Shown piece by piece: positions 1-5,883 of a stretch of 7,102 bases of DNA. Position 1 is the stretch's first letter, and each line of letters starts with the position of its first letter. The notes below the pieces were generated by a model. The model saw nothing but the letters and a program-made list of their open reading frames with translations. It had not been told where the DNA came from and made no database searches. Source of the stretch: Rudanella sp. (GTDB taxonomy: Bacteria > Bacteroidota > Bacteroidia > Cytophagales > Spirosomataceae); NCBI GenBank assembly GCA_026785985.1, contig JAJAYX010000847.1, positions 1 to 7,102 of the forward strand. The letters are read 5' to 3'. The position numbers and the translations under genes are program-made.

Positions 1-24
1 CGGATGGTTTTTGCTGACGCATAG

Positions 25-46
25 GAGACGGAAAACTTTTTGTCTC
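25..46. other. Weak hairpin downstream of fcl
   Basis: GAGAC (25-29) pairs with GTCTC (42-46). Two G-U wobbles and two A-U pairs extend the stem to 9 pairs around a 4-nt loop. It lies just past the fcl stop codon and could mark the 3' end of that transcript. No T-run follows on either strand, so it is not a classical intrinsic terminator. The other bases in 1-50 show nothing assignable. A plus-strand frame does end in TAG at 22-24, so a convergent gene could end here, but too little is visible to say. Confidence 0.25.
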
Positions 47-50
47 TCCA

Positions 51-992
51 TCATTCCACGTACAGCACCTCATTGGCCAGGAAATCCTGGTAGGTCAGTT
101 CGAGGCCGGCGCGTAGGTGGGTAGTATGTTTCCAGCCGAGTTTGTGGAGCCGCGATACATCCATTAGTTTGCGGGGGGTGCCGTCGGGCTTGTCGGTGTT
201 CCAGCGGAGTTCGCCTTCGTAGCCAACCACCTCTTGCACCAGTTCGGCCAGTTCGCGGATGGTTACATCTTCGCCCGTTCCAACATTCACAAACAGGTCG
301 TCGTTGTAGTTCAGCATCAGAAACACGCAGGCATCGGCAAGGTCGTCGGCGTGCAGAAACTCGCGCCGGGGCGACCCCGTTCCCCACACCTCCACCGTTG
401 GCAAATCATTTACTTTAGCATCGTGAAATTTCCGAATCAGGGCGGGCAACACGTGTGAGCCTTGCAGGTCATAATTATCGTTGGGACCATAAAGATTCGT
501 TGGCATGGTTGAGATAAAATTGACCTTGTATTGACTCCGAAACGCTTCACAGAGTTTGATGCCGGCAATTTTGGCGATGGCATACGGTTCGTTGGTTGGC
601 TCCAGCAAGCCCGTTAGCAGCGACTCTTCGCGCAGGGGCTGTGGCGCCAGCTTAGGGTAAATACACGACGAGCCGAGGAATAGCAATTTTGTAACACCGT
701 TTTGGTAGGCACTATGAATAATGTTCGACTCAATCATCAGGTTGTCATACAGAAAATCGGCTCGATAGGTGTTATTGGCCAGAATCCCTCCCACTTTGGC
801 AGCCGCCAGAAATACGTATTCGGGTTTTTCGGTGGCAAAAAACTCGGCCACTGCCGCCTGATTTCGCAAATCCAGTTCCGACGATGTACGGGTGATGATG
901 TTCTCGTAGCCTTTGGCCTGTAAATTTCTGACAATAGCTGACCCCACCATTCCCCGGTGCCCGGCTACGTAAATCGTCGCTTGCTGATTCAT
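51..992 (-). CDS. fcl: GDP-L-fucose synthase (GDP-4-keto-6-deoxymannose epimerase/reductase)
   Basis: This cytoplasmic enzyme of the extended short-chain dehydrogenase family makes GDP-L-fucose from GDP-4-keto-6-deoxy-D-mannose, by double epimerisation and NADPH-dependent reduction. GDP-L-fucose supplies fucose for surface polysaccharide or glycoprotein. The 313 residues match the family length. The N-terminal Rossmann motif GHRGMVG is at 11-17. SSCIYP (108-113) holds the catalytic Ser108 and Cys110, YAIAK (137-141) is the YxxxK pair, [10 protein letters not shown] follows at 166-175, and His180 in SHVLP matches the catalytic histidine. These are the E. coli residues shifted by one. The ATG at 992-990 starts directly before the Rossmann strand. 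The usual partner gene gmd, which makes the substrate, is not in the window and could lie beyond position 1. The gene is also called wcaG. No residue looks missing. Confidence 0.96.
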   Translation of the reverse strand: MNQQATIYVAGHRGMVGSAIVRNLQAKGYENIITRTSSELDLRNQAAVAEFFATEKPEYVFLAAAKVGGILANNTYRADFLYDNLMIESNIIHSAYQNGVTKLLFLGSSCIYPKLAPQPLREESLLTGLLEPTNEPYAIAKIAGIKLCEAFRSQYKVNFISTMPTNLYGPNDNYDLQGSHVLPALIRKFHDAKVNDLPTVEVWGTGSPRREFLHADDLADACVFLMLNYNDDLFVNVGTGEDVTIRELAELVQEVVGYEGELRWNTDKPDGTPRKLMDVSRLHKLGWKHTTHLRAGLELTYQDFLANEVLYVE

Positions 993-1003
993 ATTATTAA
1001 GTA

Positions 1004-1065
1004 GATGAGTGATGAGTCGGCTGATACATTGTTATGCACTCGCATCAGCCGAGTCATCACTCATC
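1004..1065. repeat. Near-perfect 22-bp inverted repeat between fcl and the MORN-like gene
   Basis: The left arm (1004-1025) and right arm (1044-1065) are reverse complements at 21 of 22 positions, with one G-G mismatch (1016 against 1053). The loop is 18 nt (1026-1043). Each arm is itself built from two heptamers: GATGAGT twice in the left arm, GATGAGT and GATGACT in the reverse-complemented right arm, followed by CGGCTGAT. The start codons on either side face away from it, so it is not a shared terminator. If fcl is transcribed from upstream of this point, the hairpin lies in its 5' leader. It could be a regulatory hairpin, a dyad operator or a dispersed palindromic repeat. Confidence 0.75.
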
Positions 1066-1115
1066 ACTATTTCTGATTGTATCTTTAGGAAATAAAACGC
1101 GCTCAAATTGCGTTG

Positions 1116-1123
1116 CAAAACTA
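1116..1123 (-). promoter_or_regulatory. Candidate Bacteroidota -7 element for fcl
   Basis: Read on the minus strand this is TAGTTTTG, an exact match to the Bacteroidota primary-sigma consensus TAnnTTTG. No convincing TTG-type -33 element lies at the usual spacing. Transcription from here would give a leader of roughly 115 nt containing the inverted repeat at 1004-1065. One such match in a region of this length could be chance. Confidence 0.25.
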
Positions 1124-1164
1124 ACACAGTTCCGGCCTTTACTTGTTCCGCCGGATAGTTTGCC

Positions 1165-2226
1165 ATGATGCCGACAACACAATTATCTGCTATTCTATTG
1201 ACTGGTTTTTGCCTGTTTGGTCTCGGTCATACGAATGGATTAGCTCAAAACCGCTCCACAAGTCCATCGGCACTAACCACGGCTGGGGGGCCGCCTATAC
1301 CCACTGCCAAAAGACAAAAAGGTGCTTTACTCAAAAAAGTGTTGCCACCGGGTTTGCAATCGGGCATTTCGTCGGTTAGTGGATTGGTGACAGACTCCAC
1401 CGGAAATTTGGCGGCTCCCAGCCTAAGCGAACTCACTTCGGAAACGATGCCTGATTTGGGTTTGAAGGTTAAACAACTCAAAAAAAAGAAAGAAGAGTTT
1501 AAGGAAGCACTCCGCGAAGCCAAGAAAAAGCGCATTGCCAGAACCGAATACGAAGGCATTGGTATTACCCGGCTGATCAATAAAATTGGCAGTGGCGACC
1601 GAACGGTTGAAGAAGAGTTTTATGTGCTGAAACAATACCAGAAACCCAACGCCCAACTGCGCGACTTTTACTGGTACGACGAAAAAGGCAACCGGGTAAC
1701 CAGTGCCGTACCGAAAGACCGTGAACAATCGGAAATTCTGATTTTGCACGGCCCCTACAAACGCTTTGCCAACGGTAACCTCACCGACGAAGGTTTTTAT
1801 TACCTCGGCGCGAAAGATGGCCGCTGGGAGAAGTACGATAACAATTTTATGCTGGTCGATAAGGCAAAGTGGAACCGGGGATTCCCGGCGGAGGCCCGCA
1901 TTACGTATTATGATTCGGCCCACACGAAGGTGAAGGTGGTAATGCCAATTGAATATGGCAAAATCAAAGGCACCTATCTGGCTTACCACGAAAACGGTCG
2001 TTTAGCCGAAGAAGGCAAGTATGACAACGGCATGAAAGTGGGCCGTTGGACTGAATATTACCCCAACACCGTCCGGCAATTCCGCCGAAAGTTGACTCAA
2101 TACCCCCGCGATCAGTGGGAAGAAGGCGTTGATCCTTACGTGATTAGCGAATGGGACGAAAAAGGTAAAATGACCTATGAACGTCCCAAAGAGAAAACCA
2201 TAACGGAGGAATCAGACGATAATTAA
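1165..2226 (+). CDS. Secreted MORN-like repeat protein, function unknown
   Basis: This 353-residue protein is probably exported. Residues 1-28 look like a type I signal peptide: a short polar start, a hydrophobic stretch at 8-20, and an AQ ending near 27-28, as is common in Bacteroidota. A low-complexity Pro/Ser/Thr stretch follows (30-60), then a Lys/Glu-rich segment (101-126) that could form a charged helix or coiled coil. The C-terminal half has two MORN-like units: about 195-224, with GPYKRFANGNL, DEG and KDGRWEKY; and about 268-299, with GTYLAYHENGRL, EEGKYDNG and GRWTEYY. Database hits to such repeats are often labelled YwqK-family antitoxin; nothing here supports a toxin-antitoxin role. 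The more likely role is envelope-associated protein or surface interaction. The ATG at 1165 is directly followed by a second ATG; either would serve. The gene stands alone and ends in its own terminator. Confidence 0.85.
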   Translation: MMPTTQLSAILLTGFCLFGLGHTNGLAQNRSTSPSALTTAGGPPIPTAKRQKGALLKKVLPPGLQSGISSVSGLVTDSTGNLAAPSLSELTSETMPDLGLKVKQLKKKKEEFKEALREAKKKRIARTEYEGIGITRLINKIGSGDRTVEEEFYVLKQYQKPNAQLRDFYWYDEKGNRVTSAVPKDREQSEILILHGPYKRFANGNLTDEGFYYLGAKDGRWEKYDNNFMLVDKAKWNRGFPAEARITYYDSAHTKVKVVMPIEYGKIKGTYLAYHENGRLAEEGKYDNGMKVGRWTEYYPNTVRQFRRKLTQYPRDQWEEGVDPYVISEWDEKGKMTYERPKEKTITEESDDN

Positions 2227-2250
2227 GGGTTGGATGAAGGGTTTCGCGTG

Positions 2251-2297
2251 AAGGAGGTCTCCTGATTGGTTTGTGGCCAATCAGGAGACCTTTTTTT
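2251..2297 (+). terminator. Strong rho-independent terminator
   Basis: A perfect 15-bp stem pairs AGGTCTCCTGATTGG (2255-2269) with its complement at 2277-2291 around the 7-nt loop TTTGTGG. AAGG at 2251-2254 can extend the stem with A-U and G-U pairs into the T-run. Seven T residues (2291-2297) end it. It starts 25 nt after the stop of the MORN-like gene, which it should terminate. The other strand has no T-run, so it acts in one direction. Confidence 0.93.
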
Positions 2298-2302
2298 GTA
2301 TG

Positions 2303-2363
2303 GGGGCTTGTATTCCGCCGTAAATGAATCGCACAGCGGATTGTATATCCGCGGTTAAGTCCC
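2303..2363. repeat. REP-like palindromic intergenic element
   Basis: This 61-bp element has nested symmetry. Outer arms GGGGCTT (2303-2309) and AAGTCCC (2357-2363) pair apart from one G-T wobble. Inside is a perfect 6-bp hairpin, GCGGAT (2336-2341) with ATCCGC (2347-2352), over a 5-nt loop. TCCGC at 2314-2318 can alternatively pair with GCGGA at 2336-2340. A motif is also repeated directly: TTGTATTCCGC (2308-2318) and TTGTATATCCGC (2341-2352). It follows the terminator immediately, a usual place for REP-type repeats. No T-run follows and no transposase gene is present. Whether it is dispersed in the genome cannot be seen from one copy. Confidence 0.5.
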
Positions 2364-2415
2364 AAACTTTTCCCTCCAAAATCTGTTTCAACTAGTACTT
2401 TACTCTATAAATATT

Positions 2416-2538
2416 ATGTAAAAACGAGAAGAAGGCATCGAACGCGACGGTGCGCAGATAAACGGTCGTGCCGAAGGCCCCCGGGGAACCGATGGTACGG
2501 ACGCGGATCGGGCCGTTCAGGATAATAAACGGTCTGAT
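2416..2538 (+). other. Start-stop codon pair and open in-frame extension of the first acidic gene
   Basis: An ATG at 2416 is followed at once by TAA (2419-2421). From 2422 the same frame is open for 39 codons and runs into the acidic gene, with no other ATG, GTG or TTG before the TTG at 2539. The extension translates to a Gly-, Asp- and Arg-rich, Cys-free stretch. It resembles the downstream protein in low complexity, although its basic content is higher. The AT-rich run before the ATG looks like a Bacteroidota translation start. The simplest reading is an original start at 2416 whose second codon (for example CAA or AAA) became TAA through one substitution. A sequencing error or real initiation at TTG 2539 are alternatives. 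The rest of the gap (2364-2415) shows no promoter I can support. Confidence 0.5.
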
Positions 2539-2946
2539 TTGGTCGATGAGTCGGCCAACGGTTTAGATAGTGTGGAAGTACGGGGTGGTCAGGATGGCCG
2601 CAACAACCGGGGTATTGGCAGTATGGATATGGATGCTAAAAACGGGGTGTTGCGTCTGGGCGATCAGGACAACAGCACGATGGAAGTACCCGACGAAACG
2701 CTTGATCAGGTGGCAGCAAGCAGTGCCAAAACCAACACAGCTACAACTGATGTTACCACCGCTGGCCCCGATGATTATGCCTCGGCTGACACGGTTGGCG
2801 TTCCCAATGCTCAGAAAGAAGCTAAAGAAAACGCGGATATCGCTGACGTGAACGAGAGCAATACCAATGCGTCTGTTTCTCAAGACGATAAAGAACATGA
2901 CGTTGCTGAAACAGGCACGTCTGTAGATCATCAACCGACGTATTAA
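2539..2946 (+). CDS. Acidic, low-complexity hypothetical protein A
   Basis: I do not recognise this protein. From the TTG at 2539 it has 135 residues with no Cys and no Trp. Asp and Glu total 28 residues (21%) against 9 Lys and Arg, for a net charge near -19. Asn, Gln, Ser, Thr and Gly dominate the rest. There is no signal peptide, membrane segment or recognisable domain, so it is probably intrinsically disordered and cytoplasmic. The C-terminal part (about 90-125) is rich in Glu, Lys, Ala, Asn and Asp and could be partly helical. The start is uncertain: TTG 2539 is the only standard in-frame start left after the start-stop pair at 2416, and no Shine-Dalgarno sequence sits at proper spacing before it. 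The next gene begins 20 nt after the stop and has the same composition, so the two probably share a transcript. If the real start was at 2416, this copy is a pseudogene or is translated inefficiently. Confidence 0.6.
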   Translation: MVDESANGLDSVEVRGGQDGRNNRGIGSMDMDAKNGVLRLGDQDNSTMEVPDETLDQVAASSAKTNTATTDVTTAGPDDYASADTVGVPNAQKEAKENADIADVNESNTNASVSQDDKEHDVAETGTSVDHQPTY

Positions 2947-2966
2947 CCTTTAAATCAACTAACGTT

Positions 2967-3368
2967 ATGAGTGTTTCAAGCAATTCACGGAAAGAGAGTA
3001 CCGACTCTTACGCATCGCAACAGATGCAAAACGGGGGCGTAATGCCCGGAATCGACCAACTCCAAAAATTTAATCACCCTGATAATGAGCGAGTGACAAC
3101 GGAGAGAGTTGAGAGCGACGATACCGATTTTTCGGATGATGCCGCCGAAATTCATGATTCAGTTGCGAACGAAGACCAACCAACGGCCACAGAAACAGAC
3201 AGTTCAATGATGGGTTACCAGACGGGTGCAGCCTCGGTCGGTGGCGACTCATACGGGCAACCAACAGGTGTCCATGTCACTGATGCCGACTGGAATGCAA
3301 CAACGGAAGATGACAGCATGGCTCCAACCCGAGCCGATGAGCCAGATCGGACTTTAGGGAATAGTTAG
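2967..3368 (+). CDS. Acidic, low-complexity hypothetical protein B
   Basis: I do not recognise this protein. Its 133 residues contain 27 Asp and Glu (20%) and only 7 Lys and Arg, for a net charge near -20. It has 10 Gly, many Ser, Thr, Asn and Gln, no Cys and one Trp. No signal peptide, transmembrane segment or known motif is visible, so disorder is likely. The composition resembles hydrophilins or other disordered stress-protective proteins, but that is inference from bulk properties only. The ATG at 2967 lies 20 nt after the stop of protein A, in an AT-rich leader without a Shine-Dalgarno sequence. The two proteins share character but no alignable motif. The TAG stop (3366-3368) overlaps the TAA stop of the convergent GTPase gene by 4 nt in total (3365-3368). 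Confidence 0.7.
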   Translation: MSVSSNSRKESTDSYASQQMQNGGVMPGIDQLQKFNHPDNERVTTERVESDDTDFSDDAAEIHDSVANEDQPTATETDSSMMGYQTGAASVGGDSYGQPTGVHVTDADWNATTEDDSMAPTRADEPDRTLGNS

Positions 3369-4339
3369 AACAACCCCTCCACAGCCTGAACAGGCAACAT
3401 TTCTCCTTTTTTCACGCTTTTTTCCAGTTCGCTCAACCGCGCTTCCATGCCCGGTTGAGCGAAAAATTGCTGTTCCAAACGTTGCCGAAGATACGTTCGG
3501 AACCAGGTCAATTGCTGCTCCTGTCGCCGTTGGTCGCGATGGCCATTTTGAGTGGTTAACTGCTGATGCTCCAGAATAGTAGCCCATAATTCGCTGATCC
3601 CCTGGTTAGTGAGCGCGGAACAGGTCAACACAGGGGGAAACCAGCCAATGCCGGTTGGCGGAAAAAGATGGAGCGCGTTTTGGTATTCGATACGGGCGCG
3701 TTGGGCGGCAGCCCGATTATCGCCGTCGGCTTTCGTAATAGCGAGGGCATCAGCCAATTCCATAATACCGCGTTTCATGCCCTGTAGTTCATCGCCTGCA
3801 CCCGCCAGCATCAGCAGCAAAAAAAAATCGACCATGCCGTGAACCAGCGTTTCGGATTGCCCCACTCCCACCGTTTCAATCAGCACCACATCGAACCCGG
3901 CGGCTTCGCACAGGAGCAACGTTTCGCGGGTGCGGTGGCCCACGCCCCCCAGCGAATCACCAGCAGGGGTTGGCCGAATATAAGCGTTGGGGTTCATGGA
4001 AAGCGTTTCCATGCGGGTTTTGTCGCCCAGCAAACTCCCCCCGGAACGTTGACTGGTTGGGTCTACGGCCAACACTGCCAGGTTATGGCCCTGTTCGGTC
4101 AAATACGTACCGAAGGCTTCAATAAATGTGCTTTTTCCCACCCCAGGCACCCCCGTGATGCCCACTCGGGTGGCTTTCCCGGTCATGGGTGCCACACCCG
4201 CCAACACCGCCTGCGCCAGTTCCTGATCGGCGGGCAAGCGGCTTTCGACCAGCGTAATGGCCCGGCTCAGAATCAGTCGGTCGCCCAACAGAATTCCGTC
4301 GATGTAGTGTTGGGAAGAAAAGCGTTGGCGCATGGGCAT
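3365..4339 (-). CDS. meaB: MeaB/ArgK-family GTPase (methylmalonyl-CoA mutase-associated)
   Basis: This is a cytoplasmic G3E-type P-loop GTPase. Family members load and protect adenosylcobalamin-dependent methylmalonyl-CoA mutase, gating cofactor delivery and removing damaged cofactor. The 324 residues match the usual length. Walker A is GVPGVGKST (63-71). VDPTSQRSGGSLLGDKTRM follows at 92-110, with Asp93 in a metal or switch position. ETVGVGQSE (155-163) is the family's switch signature. TKAD (202-205) is the guanine-specificity motif, with Thr where many members have Asn. SAL (241-243) fits the G5 position. The charged helical C-terminus (about 265-324) matches the dimerisation arm. Translation can start at Met1 (4339) or Met3 (4333). 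The mutase genes are not in the window, so the client is inferred. The older name ArgK (arginine/ornithine transport kinase) is misleading for this family. Confidence 0.93.
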   Translation of the reverse strand: MPMRQRFSSQHYIDGILLGDRLILSRAITLVESRLPADQELAQAVLAGVAPMTGKATRVGITGVPGVGKSTFIEAFGTYLTEQGHNLAVLAVDPTSQRSGGSLLGDKTRMETLSMNPNAYIRPTPAGDSLGGVGHRTRETLLLCEAAGFDVVLIETVGVGQSETLVHGMVDFFLLLMLAGAGDELQGMKRGIMELADALAITKADGDNRAAAQRARIEYQNALHLFPPTGIGWFPPVLTCSALTNQGISELWATILEHQQLTTQNGHRDQRRQEQQLTWFRTYLRQRLEQQFFAQPGMEARLSELEKSVKKGEMLPVQAVEGLF

Positions 4340-4352
4340 TGACGAACTACTG

Positions 4353-4385
4353 CAAAAGTAACGGTTGCTGACTATACCGCGAATT
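4353..4385 (-). promoter_or_regulatory. Candidate Bacteroidota promoter for meaB
   Basis: On the minus strand TACTTTTG (4360-4353) is an exact match to the -7 consensus TAnnTTTG. It is preceded by TTCG, a 3 of 4 match to the -33 element TTTG, with a 19-nt spacer. The inferred transcription start falls only a few nucleotides before the ATG at 4339, so the leader would be very short. Confidence 0.45.
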
Positions 4386-4396
4386 TTCTGTATTTG
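4365..4396 (+). promoter_or_regulatory. Candidate Bacteroidota promoter for the decarboxylase gene
   Basis: TTG (4365-4367) is followed after 21 nt by TGTATTTG (4389-4396), which matches TAnnTTTG except at its second base. Transcription would start near 4403, about 14 nt before the ATG at 4417. It overlaps the divergent meaB promoter candidate, so the two genes could interfere with each other or be co-regulated within this 77-bp gap. Confidence 0.3.
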
Positions 4397-4416
4397 CGGG
4401 CTGTTCCCAGACTATC

Positions 4417-5871
4417 ATGAACGATCTGCTCACTGCCGCCTACTCACCCGATACTTTCCGCCAACAAGCCCACGCCCTCGTTGACCTTCTGGCCGACCAT
4501 CTTGCCCAGGCCGAAACGGGCCAAAACCCAACCCTAAACTATCTGGAACCCGCTGAACAATTGGCCTACTGGGAAGCTGAATTTGAGCAACCCGCCAACG
4601 CGAAACCGGTGCCGCTTTGGAACGAGATTATTAAGCGATCCATTCATCTGCACAACCCGAAATTCATGGGGCATCAAGTGTCGGCTCCCCTGCCCCTTGC
4701 CGCACTGACGGGCGTTTTGACGGGATTACTCAACAATGGGCAAGCCGTGTATGAAATGGGCATGACCGGCAACGCCCTCGAACGTATTGTGACGAACTGG
4801 TTGGCGCAAAAACTCGGTTTGGGGCCAGATTCGGGTGGTTTTCTTACGTCGGGCGGCACCCTGGCAAACCTCACGGCTCTGCTTACGGCCCGCGCCCTGA
4901 AGGTTCCAACCGACGTTTGGCAGCATGGTAACAGCGGTAAACTGGCCATTATGGTATCCGAAGAAGCCCATTATTGTGTGGATCGGGCCGCCCGAATTAT
5001 GGGTTTGGGTGCAGATGGCATCATCAAAATTCCGACCAACGACCGTTTCCAGATGCAAACCGACTTGCTCGAACCGTATCTGGAACAAGCCAACGAACGT
5101 GGCCTGACGGTTTTTGCCGTGATTGGGTCAGCTTGCTCTACCTCCACCGGCTCCTACGACGACCTGACTGCGATTGCCGATTTTTGCCAAACGCACAACC
5201 TGTGGTTCCATGCCGACGGTGCACACGGGGGCGTTGCGGCCCTCTCCGAAACCTACCGCCCGTTGGTGCAGGGCATCGAACGCGCTGATTCGGTGGTGGT
5301 TGATTTTCATAAAATGATGATGATCCCGGCCCTTGTTACGGCGGTGATTTATCAACGCGATGGCGATGCTTTCCGAACGTTCCAGCAAAAGGCGCAGTAC
5401 CTCTGGGCTGATGCCAGTACTAAAGACTGGTTCAACTCCGGCAAACGAGCCTTTGAATGTACCAAGCTGATGATGAGCGCGAAAGTATATACAGTGATGC
5501 GGACTTACGGCGAGGAAATTTTCACGCAACATGTAGATTTACTTTACGGTTTGGCCCGCGAGTTTGCCACTCATATTCTACAGCAACCCGATTTCGAGTT
5601 GGCCGTGATGCCCGAAAGCAACATTGTCTGTTTTCGCTATGCAGGCAGTGAAACAAACCGCGACCAAATCAACATGCTCAACTCGGCTATTCGCCAGCAA
5701 TTGCTCACCGATGGGGAGTTCTATATTGTACAAACCATCCTGCGCGGGCACGTTTGGTTGCGCGTTTCGATCATGAATTCACTCACGACAATGGCACACT
5801 TGAAAGAAATGCTCCTGACCGTGAAACGGTTGAGTGAGTTGGTTGTCCAGAACATACCCACGTCGGATTAG
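4417..5871 (+). CDS. Group II pyridoxal-phosphate-dependent amino acid decarboxylase
   Basis: This 484-residue cytoplasmic enzyme belongs to the PLP fold-type I, group II decarboxylases (glutamate, aromatic amino acid, diaminobutyrate and tyrosine/aspartate decarboxylases). FLTSGGTLANLTAL (142-155) is the PLP-phosphate loop. His185 in SEEAHYCVDRA is placed to stack on the cofactor ring. HADGAHGG (265-272) holds Asp267, which pairs with the pyridine nitrogen. DFHKMMMIP (296-304) holds Lys299, the expected Schiff-base lysine. The substrate-loop motif of better-known members is not obvious, so the substrate is undetermined. The product would be an amine or beta-alanine-like compound plus CO2. 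The ATG at 4417 follows a short AT-rich leader. The gene stands alone, with no transporter or antiporter beside it that would suggest acid resistance. Database records may label such proteins simply as an aminotransferase family. The stop codon lies 12 nt from that of the convergent quinoprotein gene. Confidence 0.9.
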   Translation: MNDLLTAAYSPDTFRQQAHALVDLLADHLAQAETGQNPTLNYLEPAEQLAYWEAEFEQPANAKPVPLWNEIIKRSIHLHNPKFMGHQVSAPLPLAALTGVLTGLLNNGQAVYEMGMTGNALERIVTNWLAQKLGLGPDSGGFLTSGGTLANLTALLTARALKVPTDVWQHGNSGKLAIMVSEEAHYCVDRAARIMGLGADGIIKIPTNDRFQMQTDLLEPYLEQANERGLTVFAVIGSACSTSTGSYDDLTAIADFCQTHNLWFHADGAHGGVAALSETYRPLVQGIERADSVVVDFHKMMMIPALVTAVIYQRDGDAFRTFQQKAQYLWADASTKDWFNSGKRAFECTKLMMSAKVYTVMRTYGEEIFTQHVDLLYGLAREFATHILQQPDFELAVMPESNIVCFRYAGSETNRDQINMLNSAIRQQLLTDGEFYIVQTILRGHVWLRVSIMNSLTTMAHLKEMLLTVKRLSELVVQNIPTSD

Positions 5872-5883
5872 TCAAAAAAATAG

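Noticed and set aside
1068..1087. TATTTCTG and TATCTTTA as -7 elements for the MORN-like gene
   Set aside because: Each has one mismatch to TAnnTTTG and neither has a TTG-type -33 element at 19-21 nt, so they are not better than chance.
1165..1248. Lipoprotein signal with Cys16 as the lipidated residue
   Set aside because: Cys16 is inside the hydrophobic core and is preceded by Phe, which does not fit a lipobox (Gly, Ala or Ser at -1). A type I signal ending near residue 28 fits better.
1423..1989. A 188-codon open frame on the minus strand opposite the MORN-like gene
   Set aside because: It lies entirely within the plus-strand gene, its translation is Phe/Val-rich as expected from the complement of Lys/Glu codons, and it has no recognisable domain. 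It is a shadow frame.
1165..2226. Antitoxin of a toxin-antitoxin pair (YwqK-type label) for the MORN-like protein
   Set aside because: The protein has a signal peptide and a Lys-rich segment, no toxin gene is adjacent, and the label is carried over from repeat similarity only.
3839..4342. A 167-codon open frame on the plus strand opposite the MeaB-type GTPase gene
   Set aside because: It is fully antisense to a gene with all GTPase motifs intact, and its His/Gln/Gly-rich translation resembles no protein family.
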